This document shows positions 16,959-24,873 of a stretch of 64,000 nt of DNA, piece by piece (position 1 is the first letter of the stretch; every line of letters begins with the position of its first letter). The DNA is from JAEUHQ01 sp964538915. Lineage in GTDB: Bacteria > Planctomycetota > UBA1135 > UBA2386. The stretch spans positions 1 through 64,000 of the forward strand of contig CAZIFB010000005.1 of assembly GCA_964538915.1 (NCBI GenBank). Reading direction: 5' to 3'. The notes below the pieces were generated by a model. The model was not told the DNA's origin, did not search any database, and saw only the letters and a program-made list of their open reading frames with translations. The translations under genes were made by a program, and so were the position numbers.

Positions 16959-19736
16959 ATGGCCTCGCGAGCAGAGCGAGTCGAAGCGCAGTTGTTGATC
17001 CCGTCGGAAGAGTCCACGCTCAGACCGTGGCTCGTCGGGTCCGACAACGATGCCGACGAGGACGACCGTTCCCAGCGCCGCGTCGCTTCGGCGCTGTGGT
17101 CGATCCCTGCCCTCGGCTTGCCGCTGGCGGACGCGATCCCGTGGCTCGCGTCGCTCGACCCTGCGAAGGAGTCGCCGTCCATCCGCGCGCTCTCTGCAGC
17201 GAGCCGCCTCGTGCAGCGCCTCGTCGAACGCGGCGACTTCGCTCCGGCGCCGCAGCCTGGCATGTTCCAGTTCGTGCCGCACTGGAGCGCCGAGACCCAG
17301 TGGGTCCTCGCAGCCATCGCCGAACTCGTCCCAGGCAGCCTGTGCACCGCGCGCTTCGCCGTGCCCGACGATCCGGTGTACGCGGTCACCCAGCGGAACT
17401 TCCTGGTCGCGTTCGTCGGCCACGCTCTCGACCACGTGCTGCGCCGCGCTGCGGAGAACGGCACGCCGCCGGCGCCGCGGTTCGAGAAGGCGGAGCGCCT
17501 GCCGCGCGAGTTCTGGCACACGCCGATGGTGCCCGTACTCGAGATCCTCGTCCCCGACACGCCGCTCGAAGAGGGCGCGCCGTGGGGCTTGCAGATCCTC
17601 GTGCGCCCGATTCCGTCGATCGCGTTCACCGAGACCATCGAGAGCCTGCACCAGCGCCTGTCGGCATCGCCGTTCCAGAACGAGATCGCGACGGACAGCG
17701 TGTACCGCGTCGAGCAGGTCCTCGAGCGCGTCTCGGAGAAGCTGCCGGCGATCCGCCGCGCCCGCAACCTCGCCGACGGTCGTGCGAGCCTGACTCGCCA
17801 GGAGCTCGACCAGATCCTCGACCACATGCCGCTGCTCGAGGCCGAGGGCTTCGAACTCACGTTGCCCGGCGTCGAATCGATGCAGCGCCTGTCGGCGCGC
17901 GTCGCGATCGTCGAAGGCAAGGGCCAGGGCAACGAACCGCGCCCGTGGTTCGAGTTCCGGTGGAGCCTGGCGGTCGGTGACAAGGAGCTCAGCCAGCGGG
18001 AGTTCGACGAACTGGTCGACGCGAAGACGCCGCTCGTCTTCATCGATCGCCGCCCCGTGCTCCTGTCGCCGAAGGACCGCGAAGCGCTGCGCGACTTCAA
18101 GAAGCGGATGAAGGAAGGCGGGGAGCGCATCTCGTTCTTCGAAGCGCTCCGTCTCCGCCTCGGCGGCGCGTCGCACCTGCACGGCCTCGCGATGGAGTCG
18201 ATCGCGAGCACGCCGCGGCTCGAACAGCTGCTGCTCAACCTCGAGCAGTCGCGCTCCGTAGAGAATCGGCCGATCCCGATCGAGTTCCAGGGCGAACTTC
18301 GTCCGTACCAGCAGCGCGGTCACGCATGGATGCACTTCCTGGTCGACCAGGGTTTCGGTGCGTGCCTCGCGGACGACATGGGTCTCGGCAAGACCGTGCA
18401 GGCGATCACGGTGATGCTCGACTGGCGCAAACGCGGCGGCTCGACCGGCGCGATCATGATCGTGTGCCCGGTCTCCGTGCTCGGGAACTGGCGCCGCGAG
18501 CTGCTTCGGTTCGCGCCGAACCTGCGCGTCGTGCTCCACCACGGCAAGGGTCGCGCGGAGACCGCCGAGGATTTCCGCTCGATGCTCGCGAGCTGCGACA
18601 TCGTGCTGACCAGCTACAATCTGCTGCAGCGCGACGAAGAGGTGATGGCCGACGTCACGTTCGACGGTGTCGTGCTCGACGAGGCGCAGAACATCAAGAA
18701 CCCGACGACGCGCCAGTCGCAGATCGCGCGGCAGCTGAAGGGACACTTCCGACTCGCGCTGACGGGCACGCCGCTGGAGAACCGCCCGCTCGACCTGTGG
18801 TCGATCATGGACTTCCTCAACGAAGGCCTGCTCGGCTCGCGTTCGCAGTTCACGCAGACGCTCGAGCACCCGATCGTGAAGCAGCGGCAGAAGGGCTCGA
18901 TGTCCGCGCTCGCTCGCCTCGTGCGGCCGTTCGTGCTGCGGCGCCTGAAGACCGACCCCGAGATCGTCGCGGACCTGCCCGAGAAGTCGGAGCAGATCGT
19001 CGCGGCCACGTTGTCGCGTGAGCAGGCGATCCTCTACGAGTCCGTCGTCCGCAAGGGTCTGCAGGAGGTCGAGAAGGCCGCCGAGGGCATCCAGCGCCGC
19101 GGCGCGATCCTCACGACGCTGCTGCGCCTGAAGCAGGTCTGCAACCATCCTGCGCACTACCTGATGGACGGCAGCTCGCTGCCGAGCCGCTCGGGCAAGC
19201 TCGATCTGCTGGGCGAAATGGTGGAGGAGGCGATCGAAGAGGGCGACCGGTGCCTCGTGTTCACCCAGTTCAAGGAGATGGGGTCGCTGCTCAAGACCTA
19301 CTTCGAGAGCATGCACGGCCCGACGGTCCTGTTCCTGCACGGCGGCGTCCCGCAGAAGGAACGCGACCAGATGGTCACCGACTTCCAGGAGTCGCGTCCG
19401 GAAGGCCCGAAGATCTTCGTGCTGTCGCTGAAGGCGGGCGGTACCGGTCTCAACCTCACCGCCGCGAACCGCGTCTTCCACTTCGACCGTTGGTGGAACC
19501 CGGCCGTCGAGGACCAGGCGACGGACCGCGCGTTCCGCATCGGCCAGTCGCGCAACGTCTTCGTGCACAAGTTCGTCTGCACCGGCACGCTCGAGGAGCG
19601 CATCCAGCAGATGCTCGATCGGAAGCGCGAGGTCGCCGACAGCCTGCTCGCCGCGGGCGAGAACTGGATCACCGAGCTGAGCAACGACGAACTGAAGCGC
19701 CTGCTCACCCTCGATCGCAAGGAGGCCCTCGCATGA
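16959..19736 (+). CDS. SNF2-family DEAD/DEAH-like ATPase (Rad54/HepA-type, bacterial)
   Basis: A 925-aa SNF2 ATPase. The N-terminal about 440 residues contain the SNF2-associated region common in bacterial homologues. The ATPase core has Walker A in D472-D-M-G-L-G-K-T, the Walker B DEAQ box at D574, and the motif ALTGTPLENRP. The C-terminal helicase lobe includes VFHFDRWWNPAVEDQATDRAFRIGQ, a SNF2 signature. Such proteins translocate on dsDNA and remodel protein-DNA or RNA polymerase complexes. The ATG at 16959 is the first standard start, but the frame stays open and coding-like for about 34 codons upstream, so the true start is uncertain. The next gene, a SWIM zinc-finger protein, overlaps its stop. 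Confidence 0.93.
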   Translation: MASRAERVEAQLLIPSEESTLRPWLVGSDNDADEDDRSQRRVASALWSIPALGLPLADAIPWLASLDPAKESPSIRALSAASRLVQRLVERGDFAPAPQPGMFQFVPHWSAETQWVLAAIAELVPGSLCTARFAVPDDPVYAVTQRNFLVAFVGHALDHVLRRAAENGTPPAPRFEKAERLPREFWHTPMVPVLEILVPDTPLEEGAPWGLQILVRPIPSIAFTETIESLHQRLSASPFQNEIATDSVYRVEQVLERVSEKLPAIRRARNLADGRASLTRQELDQILDHMPLLEAEGFELTLPGVESMQRLSARVAIVEGKGQGNEPRPWFEFRWSLAVGDKELSQREFDELVDAKTPLVFIDRRPVLLSPKDREALRDFKKRMKEGGERISFFEALRLRLGGASHLHGLAMESIASTPRLEQLLLNLEQSRSVENRPIPIEFQGELRPYQQRGHAWMHFLVDQGFGACLADDMGLGKTVQAITVMLDWRKRGGSTGAIMIVCPVSVLGNWRRELLRFAPNLRVVLHHGKGRAETAEDFRSMLASCDIVLTSYNLLQRDEEVMADVTFDGVVLDEAQNIKNPTTRQSQIARQLKGHFRLALTGTPLENRPLDLWSIMDFLNEGLLGSRSQFTQTLEHPIVKQRQKGSMSALARLVRPFVLRRLKTDPEIVADLPEKSEQIVAATLSREQAILYESVVRKGLQEVEKAAEGIQRRGAILTTLLRLKQVCNHPAHYLMDGSSLPSRSGKLDLLGEMVEEAIEEGDRCLVFTQFKEMGSLLKTYFESMHGPTVLFLHGGVPQKERDQMVTDFQESRPEGPKIFVLSLKAGGTGLNLTAANRVFHFDRWWNPAVEDQATDRAFRIGQSRNVFVHKFVCTGTLEERIQQMLDRKREVADSLLAAGENWITELSNDELKRLLTLDRKEALA

Positions 19737-20470
19737 TGGAGCGCAAGGCGGTCTCCCTCGGCGAACGTTGGCGGCGCGAAGCGACGCGCGGCGTCGACGA
19801 CGCCCGTCTCGCCGCAGCCCTCGACGCGCTGCCGAGCATCCGCAAGCCCATGGTCCGCATCCGCGCCGGTTCGATCCGCGCCGAGATGGAGGGATCGATG
19901 GGCTCGATCCACGAAGTCAGCCTGCAGATCCGCACGCTGCCGCAGAAGGACTGGATGACGCTCGTCCGCGTACTGCGCCGCAGCAAGTCGATCGTCGAGG
20001 CGCTCGAGAACGGCCGGGTGCCGCGCTCGTTCGACCGCCTCGTCGCGCGCATCGTGGGCGAGCCGCTCTTCCCAGACGCACGCAGCGTCACGTTCGGCTG
20101 CTCGTGCGACCTGCCCGAGAAGCCGTGCCGTCACGTGCTGGCACTGCACGAACTGTTCGCGCGCCGCCTCGACGAGAAGCCGTGGGAGGTGCTCATGCTC
20201 CGCGGCGTCGACCTGCACGGTCTGCTCGCGAAGGTGCACCAGGCGACGCCCGACGACGACTTGCCGCCACTGGCGTTCGGCGTTCCCGAGGAGCCGGTGC
20301 TCTATCCCGATGCCGAAGATGCCGACCTCGGCCAAGGGCTCACGACGACGCAGGTGCGGTGGTTCGTCGGCGACGTCTCGTCGCGCCTCGTCACCGCGGC
20401 ACTCGAGGCGCTGAACCGTCTGCCGGCCTCGCCGGCGCCCGCGCCCCCGGCGCCCGCGAAGCAGCCGTAG
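19733..20470 (+). CDS. SWIM zinc-finger protein, partner of the SNF2 ATPase
   Basis: A 245-aa protein with a SWIM zinc-finger signature C123-x-C125-x6-C132-x-H134 (CSCDLPEKPCRH followed by VLAL). The rest is basic and helical, and the C-terminus is proline/alanine-rich (PASPAPAPPAPAKQP). SWIM proteins are regularly encoded next to bacterial SNF2 ATPases and probably help them bind DNA or protein. The ATG at 19733 overlaps the SNF2 stop by 4 bp (ATGA); a second in-frame ATG follows at once at 19736. Confidence 0.9.
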   Translation: MMERKAVSLGERWRREATRGVDDARLAAALDALPSIRKPMVRIRAGSIRAEMEGSMGSIHEVSLQIRTLPQKDWMTLVRVLRRSKSIVEALENGRVPRSFDRLVARIVGEPLFPDARSVTFGCSCDLPEKPCRHVLALHELFARRLDEKPWEVLMLRGVDLHGLLAKVHQATPDDDLPPLAFGVPEEPVLYPDAEDADLGQGLTTTQVRWFVGDVSSRLVTAALEALNRLPASPAPAPPAPAKQP

Positions 20471-20511
20471 CTCGACTGCAGCCTGCTCGCGCACGCGAAG
20501 CCGACCCGGGT

Positions 20512-21441
20512 ATGCTGCCCGCCCGCATGACCGGTGGAAGCCCACCCACACCGTGGTCGAACGTGCTTCGTTGGCTCGCCGACCTGATCCAGCCGACGAC
20601 GCGCCCGGCCGACGCGGTCAGCCCGCCGTTGGTCGTGTCGGCCAGGAAGCTCGGTGCGAAGCTCGCCTTGGCACTCCAGCTCGATCAGGTCGAGGCCGTG
20701 GGGATCGACATGATCCACTCCGCAGTCAACGAACTGCTCTCGATGCACGTGCTGCCCCAGGCCGCGTGCCTGAGCGTGGCCGGCCGTGAAGAGGGCGGCT
20801 TCGCGGAGGACGTCGTCGCCGGCGTGGCCCGAGCCTGTCGCGCCCACGACCTCCCGATCACCGTGCAGTTCGCGACCGTCAGCGCCGACGAACAGGTGGG
20901 CATCACGGTGTCGGGAGTCGCACTCGAGTCGACCCCGTTCGTACCGCAGCCGGGTGACGTCGTGCTCGCGCTGCGCGGCACCGGCCCGGTCGACGGCGAC
21001 TCGCTCTTCCTCGGCGCGTTCGCCGCCGAGCACGGTCTCGCCATCGAACGTCCGCTCGACAACGGCGACTCGGTGGGGCGCACCCTCGCGGCTGCCCGCG
21101 CGAGCCACGCCAGCGTCATGCACGGACCGATCCGCGACCGTTGGCCGTTCCGCGCGATCGCGATCGACCAAGGCAGCCTGCTCGACCGCGTGCGTTCGTC
21201 CCTGCCGGCCGGGCTCGACGTCGAGTTCGATCTCGGCGCCCTGCGACCGCCGGCGCCTTTCGACGAGTGGTTCCCCGGGGCACGACGGATCGATGCGGCG
21301 AGCGCGTCCACGGTCGGACACGACTTCGTGCTGTTCGTGCACGCCGCCGACGCCAAGCGTTTCGAGTCGCTCTTCGCGGCGTGGAACGAGCCGGCAGCGC
21401 GCCTGGGTGTCGTGGTCGCAAAGCCGTCCTCGCGCAACTGA
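20512..21441 (+). CDS. Degenerate PurM/AIR-synthase-like protein, function unknown
   Basis: A 309-aa protein resembling the AIR synthase (PurM) fold. Similar pieces include VGIDMIHSAVNELLSMHVLPQAACLSVA (compare VGIDLVAMCVNDLV in PurM), a GFAEDVVAGVARACRAHDLPI segment, and PQPGDVVLALRGTGPVDGDSL where PurM has a GDVVLGL-SSG-HSNG motif. The N-terminal glycine/lysine-rich substrate segment of PurM is not evident, so it is probably not the purine enzyme and may be a SelD/ThiL/HypE-superfamily relative or a scaffold. An alternative start is the ATG at 20527. It converges with the anti-sigma gene, only 15 bp apart. Confidence 0.55.
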   Translation: MLPARMTGGSPPTPWSNVLRWLADLIQPTTRPADAVSPPLVVSARKLGAKLALALQLDQVEAVGIDMIHSAVNELLSMHVLPQAACLSVAGREEGGFAEDVVAGVARACRAHDLPITVQFATVSADEQVGITVSGVALESTPFVPQPGDVVLALRGTGPVDGDSLFLGAFAAEHGLAIERPLDNGDSVGRTLAAARASHASVMHGPIRDRWPFRAIAIDQGSLLDRVRSSLPAGLDVEFDLGALRPPAPFDEWFPGARRIDAASASTVGHDFVLFVHAADAKRFESLFAAWNEPAARLGVVVAKPSSRN

Positions 21442-21456
21442 AGGCCGGGGCGTCGC

Positions 21457-21693
21457 TCAGCTCTCCTTCCGCGACGCGAGGATCGCGCGAACGAGGTCCG
21501 CCGGCACTTCTTCCGGCACGGACTCCGCGGCGCGCAGCTGTTCGACTGCGTCGACGGTCCGGCGGTAACCGTCGAGGTAGTTGACGCAGTGCGGACACAC
21601 GGCGAGGTGCCGACGGAAGGCCCCGGCCTGCTCGGCCGGCAGCAAACCGGCGAGCCAGGCGTCGAGGAACTCGGCGAATTCGCGGCAGGTCAT
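21457..21693 (-). CDS. Zinc-finger anti-sigma factor (zf-HC2)
   Basis: A 78-aa soluble protein with the zinc-binding anti-sigma motif C3 ... H29-x3-C33-x2-C36 (HLAVCPHC). It is shorter than many anti-sigma factors and has no transmembrane helix, so it would act in the cytoplasm, holding the sigma factor encoded just upstream. The start ATG overlaps the sigma-factor stop (ATGA), strongly indicating a coupled sigma/anti-sigma pair. Loss of zinc on oxidation is a known release mechanism for this family; here it is inference. Confidence 0.88.
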   Translation of the reverse strand: MTCREFAEFLDAWLAGLLPAEQAGAFRRHLAVCPHCVNYLDGYRRTVDAVEQLRAAESVPEEVPADLVRAILASRKES

Positions 21694-22442
21694 GGCGACA
21701 GGTCCTCCGTGCAGTCGCCGAGCAGCGTACGCAGTGCTTGTCTGGCTCGATGCAGGCGGATCTTGATGGCGTTGGCGGTGATGCCCAGGTGTGTGCTCGC
21801 TTCTTCGGTGGACAGTCCTTCGATGTCGCGCAACACGATGACTTCGCGGTAGGCGTCCGGCAGCTGCTCGATGGCGCGCCAGAGGATCGCACGGCTCTCG
21901 CTCGACTGCAGCGCCTTGACCGCGGCGTCGCTGAACGGACACGGCGGTTCGACGTGATGGCCGTCGTCGGTGAAGTGCGGGACCAGGTCTTCGATCCGCC
22001 GCTCACACGCTCGCTTCCGGCTGCGCAGCTTCATCAGCACGGAGTTCACCGTGATGCGGTGCAGCCAGGTGCCGACGCGCGACTTGCCCTCGAATGCGTG
22101 GACCGCGCGGAAGGCGGACAGGAACGCGTCCTGCAACGCGTCGCGGGCGTCTTCTTCGCACCCCAGCATGCGGCGCGCCGTCGCGAGCAACGGTGCGCCG
22201 TGCTCGCGGAGCAGGCTCGCGAACGCCGCGTCTTCGCCGCGACGCAGCGACGCGACCAGAGCCGCTTCCTCGTCCGGTATGCCTGGTCCACTGCGGGACG
22301 ATGGCAACGGCACGTCGGGAACGCGTGGCATGGGCATGGAGCGGGGGGACGGGAGAGAGTAACCGGCCGGTCCGATGCCGGAGCCCCAGGGGACGTTTCG
22401 CGGAATCTGCGAAAGTCGCGGCGGCAGCAGGACGGCGGTCAT
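21690..22442 (-). CDS. ECF-type RNA polymerase sigma factor
   Basis: A 250-aa sigma-70 family protein. Region 2 is visible as ARRMLGCEEDARDALQDAFLSAFRAVHAFEGKSRVGTWLHRI, and region 4 as AIEQLPDAYREVIVLRDIEGLSTEEASTHLGITANAIKIRLHRAR. The first about 50 residues are proline-rich and not part of the sigma fold. The ATG at 22442 was chosen because it overlaps the NDH-2 stop (ATGA). A shorter protein starting at 22337 or 22331 is possible and would remove the odd N-terminus. It is followed, also by overlap, by its zinc-finger anti-sigma factor. Target promoters are unknown. Confidence 0.9.
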   Translation of the reverse strand: MTAVLLPPRLSQIPRNVPWGSGIGPAGYSLPSPRSMPMPRVPDVPLPSSRSGPGIPDEEAALVASLRRGEDAAFASLLREHGAPLLATARRMLGCEEDARDALQDAFLSAFRAVHAFEGKSRVGTWLHRITVNSVLMKLRSRKRACERRIEDLVPHFTDDGHHVEPPCPFSDAAVKALQSSESRAILWRAIEQLPDAYREVIVLRDIEGLSTEEASTHLGITANAIKIRLHRARQALRTLLGDCTEDLSP

Positions 22443-23779
22443 GGTGTGCCCACCGGAACGCGCGCCGGCGGCGTCTCCAGGGCCGGCAGGCGACCCCGGC
22501 CGAGCGGCGGACCCCCGCCGGCCGGGCTCTGCACCAGGTCCTTGCTGAAGAACAGGTCCAGCGTCCAATCGAGGCACACCCGCACCTTGCGTTCGATGCG
22601 GGGGAGTTTGGCCAGGTAGATCGTGCGCCACAGCCACCACGCCACGAAGCCGGAGAAGCGTAGGCCGAAGATCTGCGCCACACCGCGGCGGTGGCCGATG
22701 CTCGCGAGCTGGCCGAGGGTGCGGAACGAGAACGGTCGCGCGCGGCCGCGGCCGAGAGCGGCGGCGACGTTGTTCGCGACGACCTTCGCCTGACGACTCG
22801 CGTGCTGCGCGGTCGGCGGATGAAAGCCTCCGGTGCGCGGATCGGGCACGAGCGCGCAGTCGCCGAGGGCCCAGACACCGGGGAAGCCGCCGACGCGGAG
22901 GTGGTCGTCGACGAGCACTCGGCCGCGTTCCCTCGTGCAGGGCAGCGTGCCGAGAAGCGCGTGCGGCGCGTTGCCGGCGGCCCAGACGAGCGTACGCGAC
23001 GGCAGCAGTTCGCCGTCCGAGAGGGTGACACCTCGGTCGGTCATCGACGCGACCTTCGTGTCGAGCCTCACCTCGATGCCGCGCGAACGCAGCACGCCTT
23101 CGGCGTACCGGCCGAGACGCGGATCGAGTTCGGGCAGCAACGTCGAGCCCGAGTGCACGAGCACCATGCGCACGTCGCTCTCGCGGAGGTTCGGGTAGAA
23201 GCGCAGCGACTCGCGCACGTAGTCGTGGATCGCGCCGATCGTCTCGACGCCGGCGAAGCCGCCGCCGGTGACGACGAAGTTGAGCAGGCCGGCGCGCGTC
23301 GCCGCGCAGCACTCGGAGTCGGCCTCCTCGAGGCTCGTCAAGACCCGGTTGCGCAGCGCGAGGGCATCGCCGAGCGTCCGCATGGGGAATGCGAGTTCCG
23401 CGGCGCCTGGCGTTCCGAAGAAGTTCGTGCTCGAGCCGAGCGCGAGCACGAGATGGTCGTACTCGAGGTCGTGGCAGTGCGGCACCTCGGCGCCGTGGCA
23501 CACCTGCACGCGCCGGGCCTTCAGGTCGATGCTCTGGACCTCGCCCTGGTAGAAGGCGGCGCGCTTCAGCAGCTTGCGGATCGGGTTCACGATGTGCGTC
23601 ACGTCGAGATCGGACGCCGCGACCTCGTGCAGCATCGGCGTGAAGAGGAAGTAGTTGTCCCGACTCACCAGCGTGATCGCGACGCCGCGATCGCGTCCGA
23701 GTCGCCGCTCCAGCTCCATCGCCGCGTAGACGCCGGCAAAGCCGCCGCCGAGGATCAGGATGCGCACAGGTTCGCTCAT
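22439..23779 (-). CDS. ndh: Type II NADH dehydrogenase (NDH-2), FAD-dependent
   Basis: A 446-aa FAD/NAD(P)-binding flavoprotein. The FAD-binding motif is G11-G-G-F-A-G16 near the N-terminus; a second dinucleotide motif GGGFAGVE lies near residue 170. The ALGDCALVPDP motif around residue 310 contacts FAD, and the C-terminal FVAWWLWRTIYLAKLPRIERKVRV helix is the membrane-association region of NDH-2. It oxidises NADH and reduces quinone without proton pumping, feeding quinol to alternative complex III. It is the first gene of a minus-strand unit with the sigma and anti-sigma genes, and lies 145 bp downstream of the NGCNG lipoprotein gene. Confidence 0.93.
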   Translation of the reverse strand: MSEPVRILILGGGFAGVYAAMELERRLGRDRGVAITLVSRDNYFLFTPMLHEVAASDLDVTHIVNPIRKLLKRAAFYQGEVQSIDLKARRVQVCHGAEVPHCHDLEYDHLVLALGSSTNFFGTPGAAELAFPMRTLGDALALRNRVLTSLEEADSECCAATRAGLLNFVVTGGGFAGVETIGAIHDYVRESLRFYPNLRESDVRMVLVHSGSTLLPELDPRLGRYAEGVLRSRGIEVRLDTKVASMTDRGVTLSDGELLPSRTLVWAAGNAPHALLGTLPCTRERGRVLVDDHLRVGGFPGVWALGDCALVPDPRTGGFHPPTAQHASRQAKVVANNVAAALGRGRARPFSFRTLGQLASIGHRRGVAQIFGLRFSGFVAWWLWRTIYLAKLPRIERKVRVCLDWTLDLFFSKDLVQSPAGGGPPLGRGRLPALETPPARVPVGTP

Positions 23780-23856
23780 GGCTTTGTGATGCGCGTCGCG
23801 GCGCAGCGTTTCGCCGTCGAACGAACGGCGGGCCGCGAATCCTCGTCACGAAACGA

Positions 23857-23890
23857 ACGACGGCGCGCTCCTCGTGGAACGCGCCGTCGT
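23857..23890 (-). terminator. Strong stem-loop after the NGCNG lipoprotein gene
   Basis: A perfect 11-bp stem pairs 23857-23867 with 23880-23890, loop 12 nt. On the minus strand it lies 34 bp past the lipoprotein stop and is followed by a moderately T-rich TCGTTTCGTG. It probably separates that gene from NDH-2. Confidence 0.6.
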
Positions 23891-23924
23891 CGTCGTCTCG
23901 ATGGGGGTTCTGCGCCCTGCTCGC

Positions 23925-24197
23925 TCAGCTCTTCTTCTCCGGCGTCTTCTTCGCGGCGTTGCAGCCGTTCGGGCCGTTGCAGCCGTTGGCTTCCTTCTTG
24001 GCGTCGTGGCCGTTGCACCCGTTCGGGCCATTGCAGCCGTTGGCCTCCTTCTTCGCCGCGTGGCCGTTGCAGCCGTTCTTCTCCGTCGCGGCCTTCGTGT
24101 CGCCGCCGCAGGATGCGAGCGTCGTCGTGCCGGCCATCAGACCAGCGAACGCGGCGCCAACGAGGAGGGACGAGATCTTCTTCGAGTTCTTCTTCAT
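23925..24197 (-). CDS. Small cysteine-repeat lipoprotein with NGCNG motifs (candidate metal-binding peptide)
   Basis: A 90-aa protein. A basic n-region (MKKNSKK) and hydrophobic stretch end in a lipobox TLASCGG, so lipidation is likely. The mature part, about 60 residues, has five NGCN motifs separated by Lys/Ala/His-rich linkers: NGCNGHAAKKEA, then NGCNGPNGCNGHDAKKEA, then NGCNGPNGCNAAKK. The layout resembles short Cys-repeat peptides linked to DUF692 (MNIO) enzymes and DoxX proteins (HvfA/bufferin-type), but the EGKCG motif of HvfA is absent and no DUF692 gene is in the window. The ATG at 24197 has GGAG 7 nt upstream on its strand. It is divergent from a DoxX gene, 167 bp away. Copper or zinc binding is inference. 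Confidence 0.8.
   Translation of the reverse strand: MKKNSKKISSLLVGAAFAGLMAGTTTLASCGGDTKAATEKNGCNGHAAKKEANGCNGPNGCNGHDAKKEANGCNGPNGCNAAKKTPEKKS
23958..24077. repeat. Two-and-a-bit copies of a 54-bp tandem repeat in the lipoprotein gene
   Basis: Unit 1 is 23958-24011 and unit 2 is 24012-24065; they differ at 6 of 54 positions. A truncated third copy spans 24066-24077. Each unit encodes 18 residues with two NGCN motifs, so copy-number change would stay in frame. Confidence 0.85.
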
Positions 24198-24364
24198 CGG
24201 ATTGCTCCGCGGCGATGGGCCGCGCGTGTGTTCGGGAATGGACGATCCGCGGCACGCGCCGCTCACCGTCGCGAGGTTCGATGCGCGCCGTCGTTCGCGG
24301 TTTCACGACCGTGTGCAAACCACGGTGCGAGTAACCGAGCGACGTCGTGCGCATCGAACGGCGC

Positions 24365-24847
24365 ATGACCAACAACCCGCTGCCTTCGTTCGAGGATCGC
24401 TTTCTCCTGCCGATCGCCCAGCGCCTGCGTGATCCGGCGCTCCTGTTCGTCCGCGTGACGTGGGGCTGGCTCTTCTTCCGAACGGGGCTCGGCAAGCTCG
24501 GCAACCTGGAGGGAACGACCGAGTTCTTCGCGAGCCTCGGCCTGCCGGCACCGTACGTGAACGCACTGTTCATCGGCTGCCTCGAATGCGTGGGCGGTCT
24601 CCTGATGCTCGGCGGCCTCGGCAGCCGACTGATCTCCGCGCTGCTGCTCGGGAACATGGCCGTCGCGTACCTCACGGCGCACCGCGACTCGTTCGCGAGC
24701 CTGCGGTCGTTCACCGAAGCCTTGCCGTATCCGTTCCTGCTCGCGTCGCTGCTCGTGTTCGCGTTCGGCCCGGGCCGGTTCTCGCTCGATGCCCTGCGCC
24801 GCCGCTCGGCCGCCACCGCATCGAACCCCGTCCGCGCCACCGCCTGA
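24365..24847 (+). CDS. DoxX family membrane protein
   Basis: A 160-aa protein with about four transmembrane helices, matching the DoxX family. Typical pieces are LLFVRVTWGWLFFRTGLGKLGN near the N-terminus, FFASLGLPAPYVNALFIGCLECVGGLLMLGGLGSRL in the middle, and a C-terminal FLLASLLVFAFGPGRFSLDAL. DoxX proteins are small membrane proteins of varied roles; one branch (HvfD-like) accompanies Cys-rich metal-binding peptides, which fits the divergent NGCNG lipoprotein. The ATG at 24365 was preferred to the upstream GTG at 24347. No purine-rich ribosome-binding site is visible; instead a GCATCGAAC element lies just upstream. Confidence 0.88.
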   Translation: MTNNPLPSFEDRFLLPIAQRLRDPALLFVRVTWGWLFFRTGLGKLGNLEGTTEFFASLGLPAPYVNALFIGCLECVGGLLMLGGLGSRLISALLLGNMAVAYLTAHRDSFASLRSFTEALPYPFLLASLLVFAFGPGRFSLDALRRRSAATASNPVRATA

Positions 24848-24873
24848 CCCAGCCCCGGCGAACGGAGACGACG

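Noticed and set aside
16860..19568. 902-codon minus-strand open frame opposite the SNF2 gene
   Set aside because: Composition is low-complexity R/A/E/L; the plus strand has complete SNF2 motifs.
23958..24077. 54-bp tandem repeats as a CRISPR or attachment site
   Set aside because: They are contiguous, in frame and encode the Cys-repeat peptide.
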